The notes under the pieces are model-generated. The model saw only the letters and a program-made list of their open reading frames with translations. It ran no database searches and was not told the origin of the DNA. From Brevundimonas aurantiaca (lineage in GTDB: Bacteria > Pseudomonadota > Alphaproteobacteria > Caulobacterales > Caulobacteraceae): a stretch of DNA of 64,000 nucleotides. The stretch covers positions 434,001 to 498,000 of the forward strand of contig NZ_JACHOQ010000002.1 in NCBI RefSeq assembly GCF_014199955.1, read 5' to 3'. Below, in pieces: positions 6,418 to 14,957 of the stretch. Numbering within the stretch: the first letter of the stretch is position 1; each line of letters opens with the position of its first letter. Made by a program: the position numbers and the translations under genes.

Positions 6418-8577
6418 TCACCCCCGCAGCAAGGCCAGGGCCACGCGGGGTTCGGGCGAAACCTCGAAACCGGCCATGCACCAGCCGGACTCCTTGGCCA
6501 GGGCCTCGACCGAATCCGGCGTGAACTTGCGCGAGCTTTCGGTGTGGAGGGTCTCTCCGGCCATGAAGGTGAAGGCCCTGTCGCCGACGCGGGCGGCGGT
6601 TTGACGCAGCGCCTGAAGGTGCATTTCCATGCGCGAGTGATCCGGGTTCCAGACGGCGCGGTGGGCGAAGGCGTCCAGGTCGAAATCGGCGTCCAGTTCG
6701 GCGTTGGCGCGGACCAGGAGGTTCAGGTTGAAGGCCGCGGTGACGCCCCGGCTGTCGTCATAGGCGGCGACCAGGGTCGCAGGGTCTTTGACCAGATCGA
6801 CGCCGAGGATGAACAGCGCCCCCTCCCCCAGCATCCGACGCGCCGAGGCCAGGAACCGCACCGCCTCCTCGGGCTCCAGATTGCCGATGGTCGAGCCGGG
6901 GAAGAAACCGATGCGCCGGCCCTGCGGCAAATCGTCCGGCAAGGGCGACAGATGTTCGAAATCGCCCAGAACCGGCTGGACCCGCAGGGCCGGATAGTCG
7001 GCGGACAGGCGGGCGACGGCGTCCAGCAGGGCCGTCTCGCTGATGTCCAGCGGCACATAGGCGCCGAGGTCGGGCGCGGCGTCCAGCAGGATGCGGGTCT
7101 TTTCGCTGGCGCCCGAGCCGAACTCGACCAGGACGGCCTCGGGGCCGAAGTCGGCGGTCAGGGCGGCGGCGCGGTCGCGCAGCAGGGCCGTCTCCTGACG
7201 GGTCGGATAATATTCCGGCAGCGCCGTGATCTCTTCGAACAGGCGCGAGCCCTCGGCGTCATAGAACCATTTGGGCGGCACGGCCTTCTGGTCGCGGGAC
7301 AGGCCCTGGACCAGGTCGCGCCGGAAGGCGGCCGTCTGGGCGTCCTCAATGAAACTCGTGCGCCCGCGCGGGGCGTCTTCGGCCAGTCTCAGACCCATGA
7401 AGGCCCACCTCTGTTGGGGATAGAAGAAGTTGCGATAGGTGACGCGGGCGTGGCCGGGCGGCGTGGCGAAGGCGCCGCCGCGCAAGACCATCTGATTGGC
7501 CATGAACTTGCCGTTGTACTCAGCCGCCGTGCCAGGCGTCGGCTGGAAGCCGGGGTAAGGGGCGTAGGCGCTGGACGTCCACTGCCAGACCTCGCCCGAC
7601 AGGTTTGAGAAGGCGTCGGGCGCCGTGGTCGCGGCATGCTCCCACTCCGCCTCGGACGGCAGGCGCTTGCCGGCCCAGCGGGCGTAGGCGTCAGCCTCAT
7701 AGAAGCTGACATGCCGCACCGGGGCGGTCGGATCGACCGGGGCGCGGCCGGTCAGGGTCAGGACCGTCCAGTCGTCGCCGTCGCGGCGCCAGTAGAGGGG
7801 CGCGGTCCAGGCCTCGGCCTTGACTGTGGCCCAGCCGTCGGACAGCCACAGCTCGGGCCGGGCGTAGCCGCCGTCGGCGATGAAGCCCAGCCAGTCGCCG
7901 TTGGTCACCAGGTCGGCGGCCAGGGCGAAGGGTTCCAGCCAGACCCGGTGCGACGGCCCCTCATTGTCGAAGGCGAAGCCGGCGCCGTCGTGACCGATCG
8001 AGACCAGGCCGCCGTCGAAGGCGACGACGCCGCCGCGCGGAGACTCCAACGGCGCTGATCGGGGCTCCACCGCATAGGCGGCGGGGTCCAGCGGCGAACA
8101 GGCCATCAGGTTCAGCAGGTCCATCAGGAACAGCTCCTGATGTTGCTGATCGTGGTGCAGGCCCAGTTCGAACAGATAGCGCTGATGGCCGCTGGACGGC
8201 CCCGAGGCCAGCCAGGCGGCCATGCGGCGGTCGATCTCGCGCCGATAGGCCAGGACCTCGTTCACCGAGGGCCGGGTCATCAGGCCGCGCTGGGGCCGGG
8301 GCACCCGCTCGCCCAGGGCCTCGTAGTAGGAGTTGAACAGCTGCTGGAAGCGCGGATCGACCGGAGCATAGTCCGGGTCGGCCGACAGGATCATCGCCTC
8401 GAAGAACCAGCTGGTGTGGGCCAGGTGCCATTTGCCGGGGCTGCAGTCCGGCATGGACTGGGCCGCCAGATCCTCGGGCGACAGGCCTTCCGCCAGGGCG
8501 GGCATGGCGCCCCGGATCGCCCTGAAACGGGTCACGTCGGACGCCGCCCGCGTATCGGGCTCCAAGCGCGCATTCAT
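6418..8577 (-). CDS. egtB/egtD: bifunctional ergothioneine biosynthesis protein: EgtB sulfoxide synthase fused to EgtD histidine methyltransferase
   Basis: One uninterrupted 719-residue frame. Residues about 1-175 are the DinB-like EgtB N-domain with iron ligands by pattern His51 (KWHLAHTSW), His142 and His146 (HHDQQHQE). About 185-400 is the FGE-sulfatase/C-lectin domain (GKRLPSEAEWEHA, SGEVWQWTSSAY, VLRGGAFATP, TYRNFFYP). About 405-719 is EgtD, the SAM-dependent N-alpha-trimethyltransferase of histidine (PPKWFYDAEGSRLFEEIT, VEFGSGASEKTRILL, FPGSTIGNL, and TLHTESSRKFT near the end). Together they would convert histidine to hercynine and then add cysteine or gamma-glutamylcysteine as a sulfoxide. 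Most bacteria encode these separately; fungal Egt1 is fused in the opposite order. No C-S lyase gene (EgtE) lies nearby. Confidence 0.93.
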   Translation of the reverse strand: MNARLEPDTRAASDVTRFRAIRGAMPALAEGLSPEDLAAQSMPDCSPGKWHLAHTSWFFEAMILSADPDYAPVDPRFQQLFNSYYEALGERVPRPQRGLMTRPSVNEVLAYRREIDRRMAAWLASGPSSGHQRYLFELGLHHDQQHQELFLMDLLNLMACSPLDPAAYAVEPRSAPLESPRGGVVAFDGGLVSIGHDGAGFAFDNEGPSHRVWLEPFALAADLVTNGDWLGFIADGGYARPELWLSDGWATVKAEAWTAPLYWRRDGDDWTVLTLTGRAPVDPTAPVRHVSFYEADAYARWAGKRLPSEAEWEHAATTAPDAFSNLSGEVWQWTSSAYAPYPGFQPTPGTAAEYNGKFMANQMVLRGGAFATPPGHARVTYRNFFYPQQRWAFMGLRLAEDAPRGRTSFIEDAQTAAFRRDLVQGLSRDQKAVPPKWFYDAEGSRLFEEITALPEYYPTRQETALLRDRAAALTADFGPEAVLVEFGSGASEKTRILLDAAPDLGAYVPLDISETALLDAVARLSADYPALRVQPVLGDFEHLSPLPDDLPQGRRIGFFPGSTIGNLEPEEAVRFLASARRMLGEGALFILGVDLVKDPATLVAAYDDSRGVTAAFNLNLLVRANAELDADFDLDAFAHRAVWNPDHSRMEMHLQALRQTAARVGDRAFTFMAGETLHTESSRKFTPDSVEALAKESGWCMAGFEVSPEPRVALALLRG

Positions 8578-8691
8578 CTCAGCCGTTCCGTCCCCGCTTG
8601 CGACGCCCCGGCTGGCCTCGCGTCGTCCAGTCCGGAAAACGTCAGGCGCCGCCAGGGGTTCCCTCGGAAGCGGACGGCGTGACGCCGTTTC

Positions 8692-9918
8692 TCAGGCCGA
8701 GGGTCTGCCGCCGTGTTTGGCGTACTCCAGCCGGGCGATGGCGCGGTTGTGCACCTCGTCCGGGCCGTCGGCGATCCGCAGGGTGCGCACCGTGGCGTAG
8801 AGTTCGGCCAGGGGGGTGTCGGCCGAGACGCCGGCGCCGCCGAAGGCCTGGATGGCGTCGTCGATGACCTGAAGCGCCATGCGCGGGGCTGCGACCTTGA
8901 TCTGGGCGATCTCGGAGCGGGCGTTCTTGGCCCCCGCCTCGTCCATCATCCAGGCGGCCTTCAGCACCAGGAGGCGGCACATTTCGATACTGGTGCGGGC
9001 GTCGGCGACCCTCTGCTCCCACACCGAATGTTCGGCCAGCTGTTTCCGGAAGGCGGTGCGGTTCAGAAGGCGGGTCACCATCAGCTCCAGCGCCCGCTCG
9101 GCCGCGCCGATCACGCGCATACAGTGGTGGATACGGCCCGGGCCGAGGCGCCCCTGAGCGATCTCGAATCCCCGGCCCTCGCCCGCGATCAGGTTCTCGA
9201 CCGGCACGCGGACGTTCTCCAGCACCACCTCGGCGTGGCCGATGGGCTTTTCGTCATAGCCGAAGACCGACAGCATCCGCTCGACCCGGAAGCCGGGCGT
9301 ATCGACGGGGACGATGATCTGGGACTGCTGGGCGTGCGCAGCGGCGTCCGGATCGGTCTTGCCCATGACGATGGTCACGGCGACGTTCGGATGGGCCATG
9401 TTGGTCGACCACCATTTGCGGCCGTTGATGACATAGTGATCGCCGTCGCGCTCGATCCGGGTCTGGATATTGGTGGCGTCGGACGAGGCGACCTCGGGCT
9501 CGGTCATCAGAAAGGCGGAGCGGATCTCCCCGGCCATCAGCGGCTTCAGCCAACGGTCCTGCTGGGCCGCATTCCCGTACATATGGAGCACCTCCATATT
9601 GCCGGTGTCGGGGGCGTTGCAGTTGAACACCTCGGCCGTCCACAGATGGCGGCCCATCATTTCGGCGAGGGGGGCGTATTCGAGGTTCGTCAGGCCGGCG
9701 CCCCCGTTCTCACCGTCATGGCCGCCCGGCAGGAACATGTTCCACAGGCCCGCCTCGCGCGCGGCGGCCTTCATGGCCTCCATGACCGGGGGCTGGCGGT
9801 TCGGATTCTCGCGCACCTGGGCGAAATAGTCGGCCTCGCGCGGGATCACCTGTTCGTCGAGGAAACGGCGCACGCGGGCGTGCCAGTCCAGGGCGCGGTC
9901 GGAATGTCTGAAATCCAT
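8692..9918 (-). CDS. acyl-CoA dehydrogenase family protein
   Basis: FAD-dependent acyl-CoA dehydrogenase, 408 residues, full length. Seen: all-helical N-domain (MDFRHSDRALDWHARVRRFL), the beta-domain FAD-contact segment AFLMTEPEVASSDATNIQT, the ISGRKWW-like motif VINGRKWWSTNM, and the C-terminal helical domain with IQAFGGAGVSADTPLAELYATVRTLRIADGP. This resembles the long ACAD10/11-like or FadE-type enzymes acting on fatty acyl-CoA, but chain-length preference cannot be read. The neighbouring SCP2 protein upstream on the same strand also fits lipid metabolism, although a terminator lies between them. Confidence 0.93.
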   Translation of the reverse strand: MDFRHSDRALDWHARVRRFLDEQVIPREADYFAQVRENPNRQPPVMEAMKAAAREAGLWNMFLPGGHDGENGGAGLTNLEYAPLAEMMGRHLWTAEVFNCNAPDTGNMEVLHMYGNAAQQDRWLKPLMAGEIRSAFLMTEPEVASSDATNIQTRIERDGDHYVINGRKWWSTNMAHPNVAVTIVMGKTDPDAAAHAQQSQIIVPVDTPGFRVERMLSVFGYDEKPIGHAEVVLENVRVPVENLIAGEGRGFEIAQGRLGPGRIHHCMRVIGAAERALELMVTRLLNRTAFRKQLAEHSVWEQRVADARTSIEMCRLLVLKAAWMMDEAGAKNARSEIAQIKVAAPRMALQVIDDAIQAFGGAGVSADTPLAELYATVRTLRIADGPDEVHNRAIARLEYAKHGGRPSA

Positions 9919-9964
9919 GTCGTTTCCTCGTTTTTTCGGTCGCGCCTCTGACGGACGCTGAAGA

Positions 9965-9999
9965 CGAAAACGGCGCGGCCCCCGAGGGGCGCCGCGCCG
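9965..9999 (-). terminator. intrinsic terminator after the SCP2 gene
   Basis: CGGCGCGGC (9971-9979) pairs with GCCGCGCCG (9991-9999); the minus-strand product ends in TTTTC. Confidence 0.8.
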
Positions 10000-10024
10000 C
10001 AGTCAAGTATTGATCAGCGAGCCA

Positions 10025-10330
10025 TCAGCGCTTCAGCAGCGGAGCCAGCTTCTGGGCGATCATCATGTCGCCGGCGATCTTCAGCTTGCCCTGCATGAAG
10101 GCCATCATCGGGTCCAGCTTGCCTTCCGACAGGGCCATGAAGTCGTCCCACTTCATCGAGACGGTGGCGTCGGCGGGCTTGTCTTCGTTGGTGACGGTGT
10201 TCGGCACCGAGGCGCCGTCGATGAAAATCTTGCCCTCGTCGCCGAGGTCGAGCTTCACGGTCTTGCCGAGGCCGGAGTTGTCGCCGACGGCGTTGCGGAT
10301 GTGTTCAGTGACTTGGGCGAGATCAGGCAT
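10025..10330 (-). CDS. SCP2 sterol-binding domain protein
   Basis: A 101-residue single-domain protein of the SCP2 family, a hydrophobic-ligand (lipid or acyl-CoA) binding fold in the cytoplasm. Recognised from the core pattern KTVKLDLGDEGKIFIDG, DATVSMKWDDFMALSEGKLDPMMAFMQGKLKIAGDMMIAQKL. Short-chain SCP2 proteins in bacteria are often found near acyl-CoA enzymes, as here. The gene has its own terminator. Confidence 0.93.
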   Translation of the reverse strand: MPDLAQVTEHIRNAVGDNSGLGKTVKLDLGDEGKIFIDGASVPNTVTNEDKPADATVSMKWDDFMALSEGKLDPMMAFMQGKLKIAGDMMIAQKLAPLLKR

Positions 10331-10414
10331 TGGGGGCGTCTCCCTTGGACGTTGAGGCTCCTGCCGTAGCCCGCATCGCGCGGGGCGCCAAGATCACGTC
10401 GGGTAAAGCTGTCG

Positions 10415-10525
10415 TCACTTGTCCGGTGAAGAGCCCGAATAGAGACTGGCCAGACCAAGGGCGGCCATGAAGAAGACGAAGGCCGCGACGATGGCGGCGA
10501 CGAAGGGGACGGCGTCATGGGGCAT
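10415..10525 (-). CDS. 36-residue single-span membrane protein
   Basis: A very small gene: MPHDAVPFVAAIVAAFVFF followed by MAALGLASLYSGSSPDK. One hydrophobic segment spans about residues 6-29, with a short polar C-terminus. The ATG is preceded by GAGGAGA at seven bases, an ideal Shine-Dalgarno, and a perfect TTGAT-N4-ATCAA box lies 48 bases upstream. No family is recognised; the size and regulation resemble small accessory subunits of oxidases (CydX- or CcoQ-like), which is inference only. Confidence 0.65.
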   Translation of the reverse strand: MPHDAVPFVAAIVAAFVFFMAALGLASLYSGSSPDK

Positions 10526-10572
10526 GGGAAATCTCCTCAGCCCCACCCTCGCGCCGCCTCCGCCGCCTCGCC

Positions 10573-10586
10573 TTGATCCGGATCAA
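10573..10586 (-). promoter_or_regulatory. FNR/FixK-type box
   Basis: TTGATCCGGATCAA is a perfect TTGAT-N4-ATCAA dyad. If it is a class II activator site (about 41.5 bases before the transcription start), transcription would begin near 10538, about 12 bases before the ATG of the 36-residue membrane protein. Confidence 0.7.
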
Positions 10587-10604
10587 ACCTGCAGAATCGG
10601 GCCG

Positions 10605-10883
10605 TCAGGCTGCGGGATCACCGTCGCGGAACCGCCATTTCATCACCAGAACCCAGGACGCCATGACCAGGGCGCAGGAATTGGCCACGGTGACGGGCCA
10701 GGCCTGGGTCATCACCCCATAGACCACCCACAGGGCGAAACAGGTCACGGTCAGGGAATAGGTCCTCAGACTGACGGAGGAGGCGTCCCTCTCCTTCCAG
10801 ATCTTGAGCGCCTGGGGTGCGAAACTGGTGACGGAACAGACCGCTGCGGCCGAGCCGACGATATTGGCGATCAGGTCGCTCAT
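10605..10883 (-). CDS. SemiSWEET-family sugar transporter
   Basis: A 92-residue, three-helix PQ-loop membrane protein (MSDLIANIVGSAAAVCSVTS, then FAPQALKIWKERDASSVS). The FAPQ and SVSLRTYSL elements are typical of SemiSWEETs, which dimerise to move sugars or small solutes. The ATG at 10883 fits the family length; an alternative TTG at 10934 overlaps the amidase stop codon (TTGA), has a CAGGAA upstream and would add 17 residues through translational coupling. Substrate unknown. Confidence 0.82.
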   Translation of the reverse strand: MSDLIANIVGSAAAVCSVTSFAPQALKIWKERDASSVSLRTYSLTVTCFALWVVYGVMTQAWPVTVANSCALVMASWVLVMKWRFRDGDPAA

Positions 10884-10930
10884 TCGGGGAGGGTCGGCTT
10901 TGTCATGAAGGCCCAACAGCGGACCGCCGA

Positions 10931-12574
10931 TCAAGGTTCCTGAAGGACGGGCGCGAGCACAGGCGCGACGGCGCGCGTGCTGTTCAACGAGGCGGGAAAG
11001 GCCGGCGCGACCCGCTGCGGTTCCAACTGTTCAAAGGCGTAGCCGAGCGCGAGCACCCGCGCGTCCTGCCACTGGCCGCCGATAAAGCTGAGCCCCACCG
11101 GAAGCCCGCCCACCTGCCCCATGGGCACGGTCAGATGGGGATAGCCCGCCACAGCCGGCAGCGTCGAGGCCGAGCCCAGATAGTGGTCGCCGTTGACGAC
11201 GTCGGTCATCCAGGCCGGGCCGGTCGTCGGCGCGATCAGGACGGCGACGTCATTGTCCTTCAGCAGCCGATCGATCCCCTCGGCCCCGGCCAGACGCAGC
11301 GAGGTCTCGCGCGCCGCCACATAGGCGGGGTCGGACAGGCCCCCGGTCGCCTCGGCGGCCTCGAACAGGTCCTGGTCGAACAGGGCCAGCTCGCGCGGGG
11401 TCGCGCGGTTAAAGGCGATGACGTCCGCCAGAGTGCGGGTCTTGACCTGGGCCCGATCGGTGGTGGCGAGATAGGCGTTCAGATCCGCCTTCAACTCCGT
11501 CAGCAGGACGGTGAATTCCGCGCCGCCGACAGCGTCCATATCCGGTCCGTCCTTGATCTCGATCAGGACGGCGCCCGCCTGGCGCAACCGCTCCAGATTG
11601 GCTTCAAAGACGGCGTCCGTGCCGTCGGAATAGCCGGTGAGGAACCGAGCGACGCCGATGCGAACCCCGCGGAGACTGGCCGCCTCCAGAGCCGCCGCAT
11701 AGTCGGTCTTGCGGGCGTCAGCCTCAGCCGTCGCCGGATCGGCGGGGTCGGAACCGGCGATGACATTGAGCACCAGGGCCGCGTCCCTGACCGTGCGGGT
11801 CATCGGCCCGGCCGTATCCTGGCTGTGGCTGATCGGCACGATCCCCGTGCGCGACACCAGGCCGACGGTGGGCTTGAACCCGACCAGGCCGTTCATCGCC
11901 GCCGGACAGGTGATCGATCCGTCCGTCTCGGTGCCTATGGCCACGATGGCGAAACCCGCCGCCACCGCCGCGCCCGATCCCGAGGACGAGCCGCAGGTGT
12001 TGCGGTCGCGGGCGTAGGGGTTTCGGGTCAGGCCGCCCACGGCGCTCCAGCCGCTGATGGAGTGGGACGAGCGGATATTGGCCCACTCCGACAGATTGGA
12101 CTTGCCGATCAGCACCGCCCCCGCCGCGCGCAGCCGGGCCGTGATCGGCGCGTCGCGGTCCGGCTGGTTCGCGGCCAGGGCCAGGGAGCCCGCCGTGGTC
12201 GGCATGCCGCGCGCCTCGACATTGTCCTTGATGACCAGGGGCACGCCGTCCAGCGGCAGGGCCTGTCCGGCGAGGCGGCGGGCGTCGGAGGCGCGGGCGT
12301 CCTCGAGCGCATCGGGGTTGATCGCGATCAGGCTGTTGATCGCGGGACCGGGCTCGCCGAACCGGCCTTCGACGTCATAGGTGCGAATCTGGCTGAGGAA
12401 GAAGCGCGCCATCTGCTCCCAGGAGCCGTAGGGCGTCCGCTCGCGCTGAACCCAGGCGATGTCGGCGTTCGGCGGCGGCGGCGGGGGCGGCGGCGTCTGC
12501 GCCGAGGCGAACGGCGCCGCGACGCCGGCCAGGACGACGGCGAACACACCGGCCAAAAGCTTGGTCTTCAACAT
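10931..12574 (-). CDS. secreted amidase (amidase signature family)
   Basis: Amidase of the Ser-cisSer-Lys class, 547 residues. A Sec signal peptide ([23 protein letters not shown], cleavage near residue 25) is followed by a nine-proline run and then the catalytic core. By pattern the catalytic residues are Lys115 ([12 protein letters not shown]), cis-Ser195 ([14 protein letters not shown]) and nucleophile Ser219 ([11 protein letters not shown]). It would act in the periplasm or outside on an amide substrate that cannot be specified. A 27-base gap to the upstream peptidase gene on the same strand suggests a peptidase-amidase-transporter operon for scavenging. Confidence 0.93.
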   Translation of the reverse strand: MLKTKLLAGVFAVVLAGVAAPFASAQTPPPPPPPPNADIAWVQRERTPYGSWEQMARFFLSQIRTYDVEGRFGEPGPAINSLIAINPDALEDARASDARRLAGQALPLDGVPLVIKDNVEARGMPTTAGSLALAANQPDRDAPITARLRAAGAVLIGKSNLSEWANIRSSHSISGWSAVGGLTRNPYARDRNTCGSSSGSGAAVAAGFAIVAIGTETDGSITCPAAMNGLVGFKPTVGLVSRTGIVPISHSQDTAGPMTRTVRDAALVLNVIAGSDPADPATAEADARKTDYAAALEAASLRGVRIGVARFLTGYSDGTDAVFEANLERLRQAGAVLIEIKDGPDMDAVGGAEFTVLLTELKADLNAYLATTDRAQVKTRTLADVIAFNRATPRELALFDQDLFEAAEATGGLSDPAYVAARETSLRLAGAEGIDRLLKDNDVAVLIAPTTGPAWMTDVVNGDHYLGSASTLPAVAGYPHLTVPMGQVGGLPVGLSFIGGQWQDARVLALGYAFEQLEPQRVAPAFPASLNSTRAVAPVLAPVLQEP

Positions 12575-12601
12575 GTTCGCCCCTGCGCCTTGGTTCAGTC
12601 G

Positions 12602-14848
12602 TCAGTCCGCCGTCTCAGCCCTCTTGCCGATCGTGCGGTCCAGGAAGTCGAGATAGGTCCGCCATTGCTGAAGCTGCCGCGGTTCGCCGCGGACGCCATG
12701 CCTTTGGCCCGGATAGAGCATCATCTCGAACGGCGTGCTCTTGGCCTGGAGGGCGTCGATCACGCGGGTGGCGTTGCCGAAGATGACATTGTCGTCGGCC
12801 ATGCCGTGAAGGATCAGCAGACGGCCGGTCAGGTCGTCCAGGCGCGGCAGGATGTCGGTGGCGGCGTAGCCGTCCGGATTGTCCTGGGGCGTGGACATGT
12901 AGCGTTCGGTGTAGTGGGTGTCGTAGAGGCTCCACTCGGTCGGGGCGGCGCCGGCAAGCGCCGAGGCCAGTCCAGCGTCCGGATCGGTCAGGGTCAGCAG
13001 GCTGAGGAAACCGCCGAAGCTCCAGCCCATGACCGCGATATGGTCGCCATCGACATAAGGCAGGGTTTTCAGCCATTTGGCGGCCAAAGCCTGATCCTCG
13101 ACCGCAGGGATGCCCAGGCGGCGATAGATGCTGGTCTCAAACGCCTGGGACCGGTCGCCCTCGCCGCGGTTGTCCACGCGGAAGACGATATAGCCGGCCT
13201 CGGTCAGCAGTTGGTTGGTCAGGGGCTGCCAGCTCTTCTGCACGCCCGCGCCGGTGCCGGGGCCGCCGTAGACCTGCATCACCACCGGGTACTTCTTCGA
13301 CGGATCGAAGTCGGGCGGGGTGGTCATGCGCCAGACCAGGGTTTCGCCGTGGCTCTGCATGGTCCCGAACTCGGGCGTGCGCAGACGCGAGACATAGGGG
13401 GCGAACGGATGGTCGGCGTCGAGCCGGTTTTCCTCGATCCAGCGGATCCGCGTGCCGTCGATCCGGTACAGGGCCGACTGGGGCGGGGTGGCGGGATCGG
13501 AATAGTTGCCGACATAGGCGGTCGCCGGCCCGTTGACCGAGACGTTCCACCAGCCGCCGGCGGGGGTCACCGCCACCGGATCGACCGTGCGGTTCAGGCT
13601 GGCGCGGAACATCTGCTGTTCGATGGGCAGTTCCTTGCCGTCGCGCATCGAGGCGGTGAAATAGACCTCGCCGGTCCGCTCGTTGACGCCGTCCAGATGT
13701 TTGACCGGATAGTCGCCGTGCGTGATCGCCCGGATGCGGCGGCCGTTGCGGTCGTAAAGATAGAGGTGCCGCCAGCCGCTGTCCTCGTTCGACCAGATGA
13801 AACGGCCGTCCGGCAGGACGTGGAAATCGTTGTTCAGATCGACCCAGGCCTCGGCCTTCTGGCTGAGAATGACCCGCGATGCGCCGGTGGCCGGATCGAC
13901 GCTGAGCAGGTCGAGCGTCTTCTGGTCGCGCGACTGACGCTGGACATACAGGGTCTTGCCGTCATGCGACCAGTCGACCCGCGCCAGATAGATGTCGGTA
14001 TTGGCTCCCAGGTCCACCTTGACCCGCGCGCCGCTCTGAAGATCGCGGACATAGAGTTCGACCAGGGCGTTGGGACGGCCGGCGCGGGGATAGCGCTGCT
14101 CGACCATGGTCGCGCCGCCGCCGGTGATCTCGAACCGGGGCACGACGTCCACCGGGCTTTCGTCCACGCGGGTCAGGGCGATGTAGCGTTCGTCGGGGCT
14201 CCACCAGTAGCCGGTGTCGCGATCCATCTCCTCCTGGGCGATGAACTCGGCCGTGGCCCAGGTGATCAGACCGGCGCCGTCGTCGGTGATCGGCGTCTCC
14301 TTGCCCGTGGCCAGATCATAGATGACCAGATTCTGGTCGCGGACCCAGGAGACATAGTTGCCCTTGGGCGAGACCTTGGCGTCGATCTCGTCGGCGGGGG
14401 TCTCGGTCAGGCGGCGCACCTTGCCGTCAGCCCGGTTGGCGAGAAAAATATCGCCCTCCAGCGGCGCCAGGATGTAGCGGCCCTGCTTGTCCCAGGAATA
14501 TTCGACCACGCCGCGGGCGCTGATCCGCATCCGCTCGCGCCGGGCCTTTTCGGCCTCGGACAGTTCGCCCGCATCGGGAACCAGGGCGCGGGCGTCGATC
14601 AGCTTATAGGGCTCGCCTTCGCCCGTGGGGGCCGCCCACAGGTCCTGGACGTCCACATTGTCCTCGCGCGAGCGCAGGAAGGCCACCAGCTGGCCGTCGG
14701 GCGACAGGCTGACCCCCTTGGCCACCGGGCCGTTCAGGCTGGGGCTGGAGAAGACCCGTTCAGGCGTCAGGATGTTGGAGGGGGTCTCCTGGGCGACCGC
14801 TGAACCGGCCGAGAGGAGGATGGTCGAGGCGAGAAGAAGGGTGCGCAT
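12602..14848 (-). CDS. dipeptidyl-peptidase IV-type S9 serine peptidase
   Basis: Exported prolyl-type dipeptidyl peptidase, 748 residues. A signal peptide (RTLLLASTILLSAGSAVA) is followed by a DPP-IV N-terminal beta-propeller. It includes the substrate N-terminus-binding double Glu in FIAQEEMDRDTGYWWSPDE. The alpha/beta-hydrolase domain carries Ser610 (GWSFGGF), Asp685 (HGMADDNV) and His717 (GQRHG), with nearly the same spacing as in mammalian DPP-IV. Expected to remove Xaa-Pro or Xaa-Ala dipeptides in the periplasm. It heads the probable operon with the amidase and SemiSWEET genes. Confidence 0.95.
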   Translation of the reverse strand: MRTLLLASTILLSAGSAVAQETPSNILTPERVFSSPSLNGPVAKGVSLSPDGQLVAFLRSREDNVDVQDLWAAPTGEGEPYKLIDARALVPDAGELSEAEKARRERMRISARGVVEYSWDKQGRYILAPLEGDIFLANRADGKVRRLTETPADEIDAKVSPKGNYVSWVRDQNLVIYDLATGKETPITDDGAGLITWATAEFIAQEEMDRDTGYWWSPDERYIALTRVDESPVDVVPRFEITGGGATMVEQRYPRAGRPNALVELYVRDLQSGARVKVDLGANTDIYLARVDWSHDGKTLYVQRQSRDQKTLDLLSVDPATGASRVILSQKAEAWVDLNNDFHVLPDGRFIWSNEDSGWRHLYLYDRNGRRIRAITHGDYPVKHLDGVNERTGEVYFTASMRDGKELPIEQQMFRASLNRTVDPVAVTPAGGWWNVSVNGPATAYVGNYSDPATPPQSALYRIDGTRIRWIEENRLDADHPFAPYVSRLRTPEFGTMQSHGETLVWRMTTPPDFDPSKKYPVVMQVYGGPGTGAGVQKSWQPLTNQLLTEAGYIVFRVDNRGEGDRSQAFETSIYRRLGIPAVEDQALAAKWLKTLPYVDGDHIAVMGWSFGGFLSLLTLTDPDAGLASALAGAAPTEWSLYDTHYTERYMSTPQDNPDGYAATDILPRLDDLTGRLLILHGMADDNVIFGNATRVIDALQAKSTPFEMMLYPGQRHGVRGEPRQLQQWRTYLDFLDRTIGKRAETAD

Positions 14849-14957
14849 GGTCGGCGACGCTAGCGGCGCTTCTGCAAACCGTCACTAGGAAAAGTGGTCG
14901 CCGCCGGAAGCGCTTTTTCTTCCCTGCGACCGGTTCTCAGACTAGAGAGGCCGCACC

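Noticed and set aside
6418..8577. The EgtB-EgtD fusion as a frameshifted or missed-stop pair
   Set aside because: One continuous frame with both domains complete and no internal stop; no second start with a Shine-Dalgarno at the junction was seen.
11135..14803. A 1222-codon open frame on the plus strand
   Set aside because: Entirely antisense to the amidase and DPP-IV-type genes, with Gly/Ala/Arg-rich translation and no domain; high GC makes long shadow frames common.
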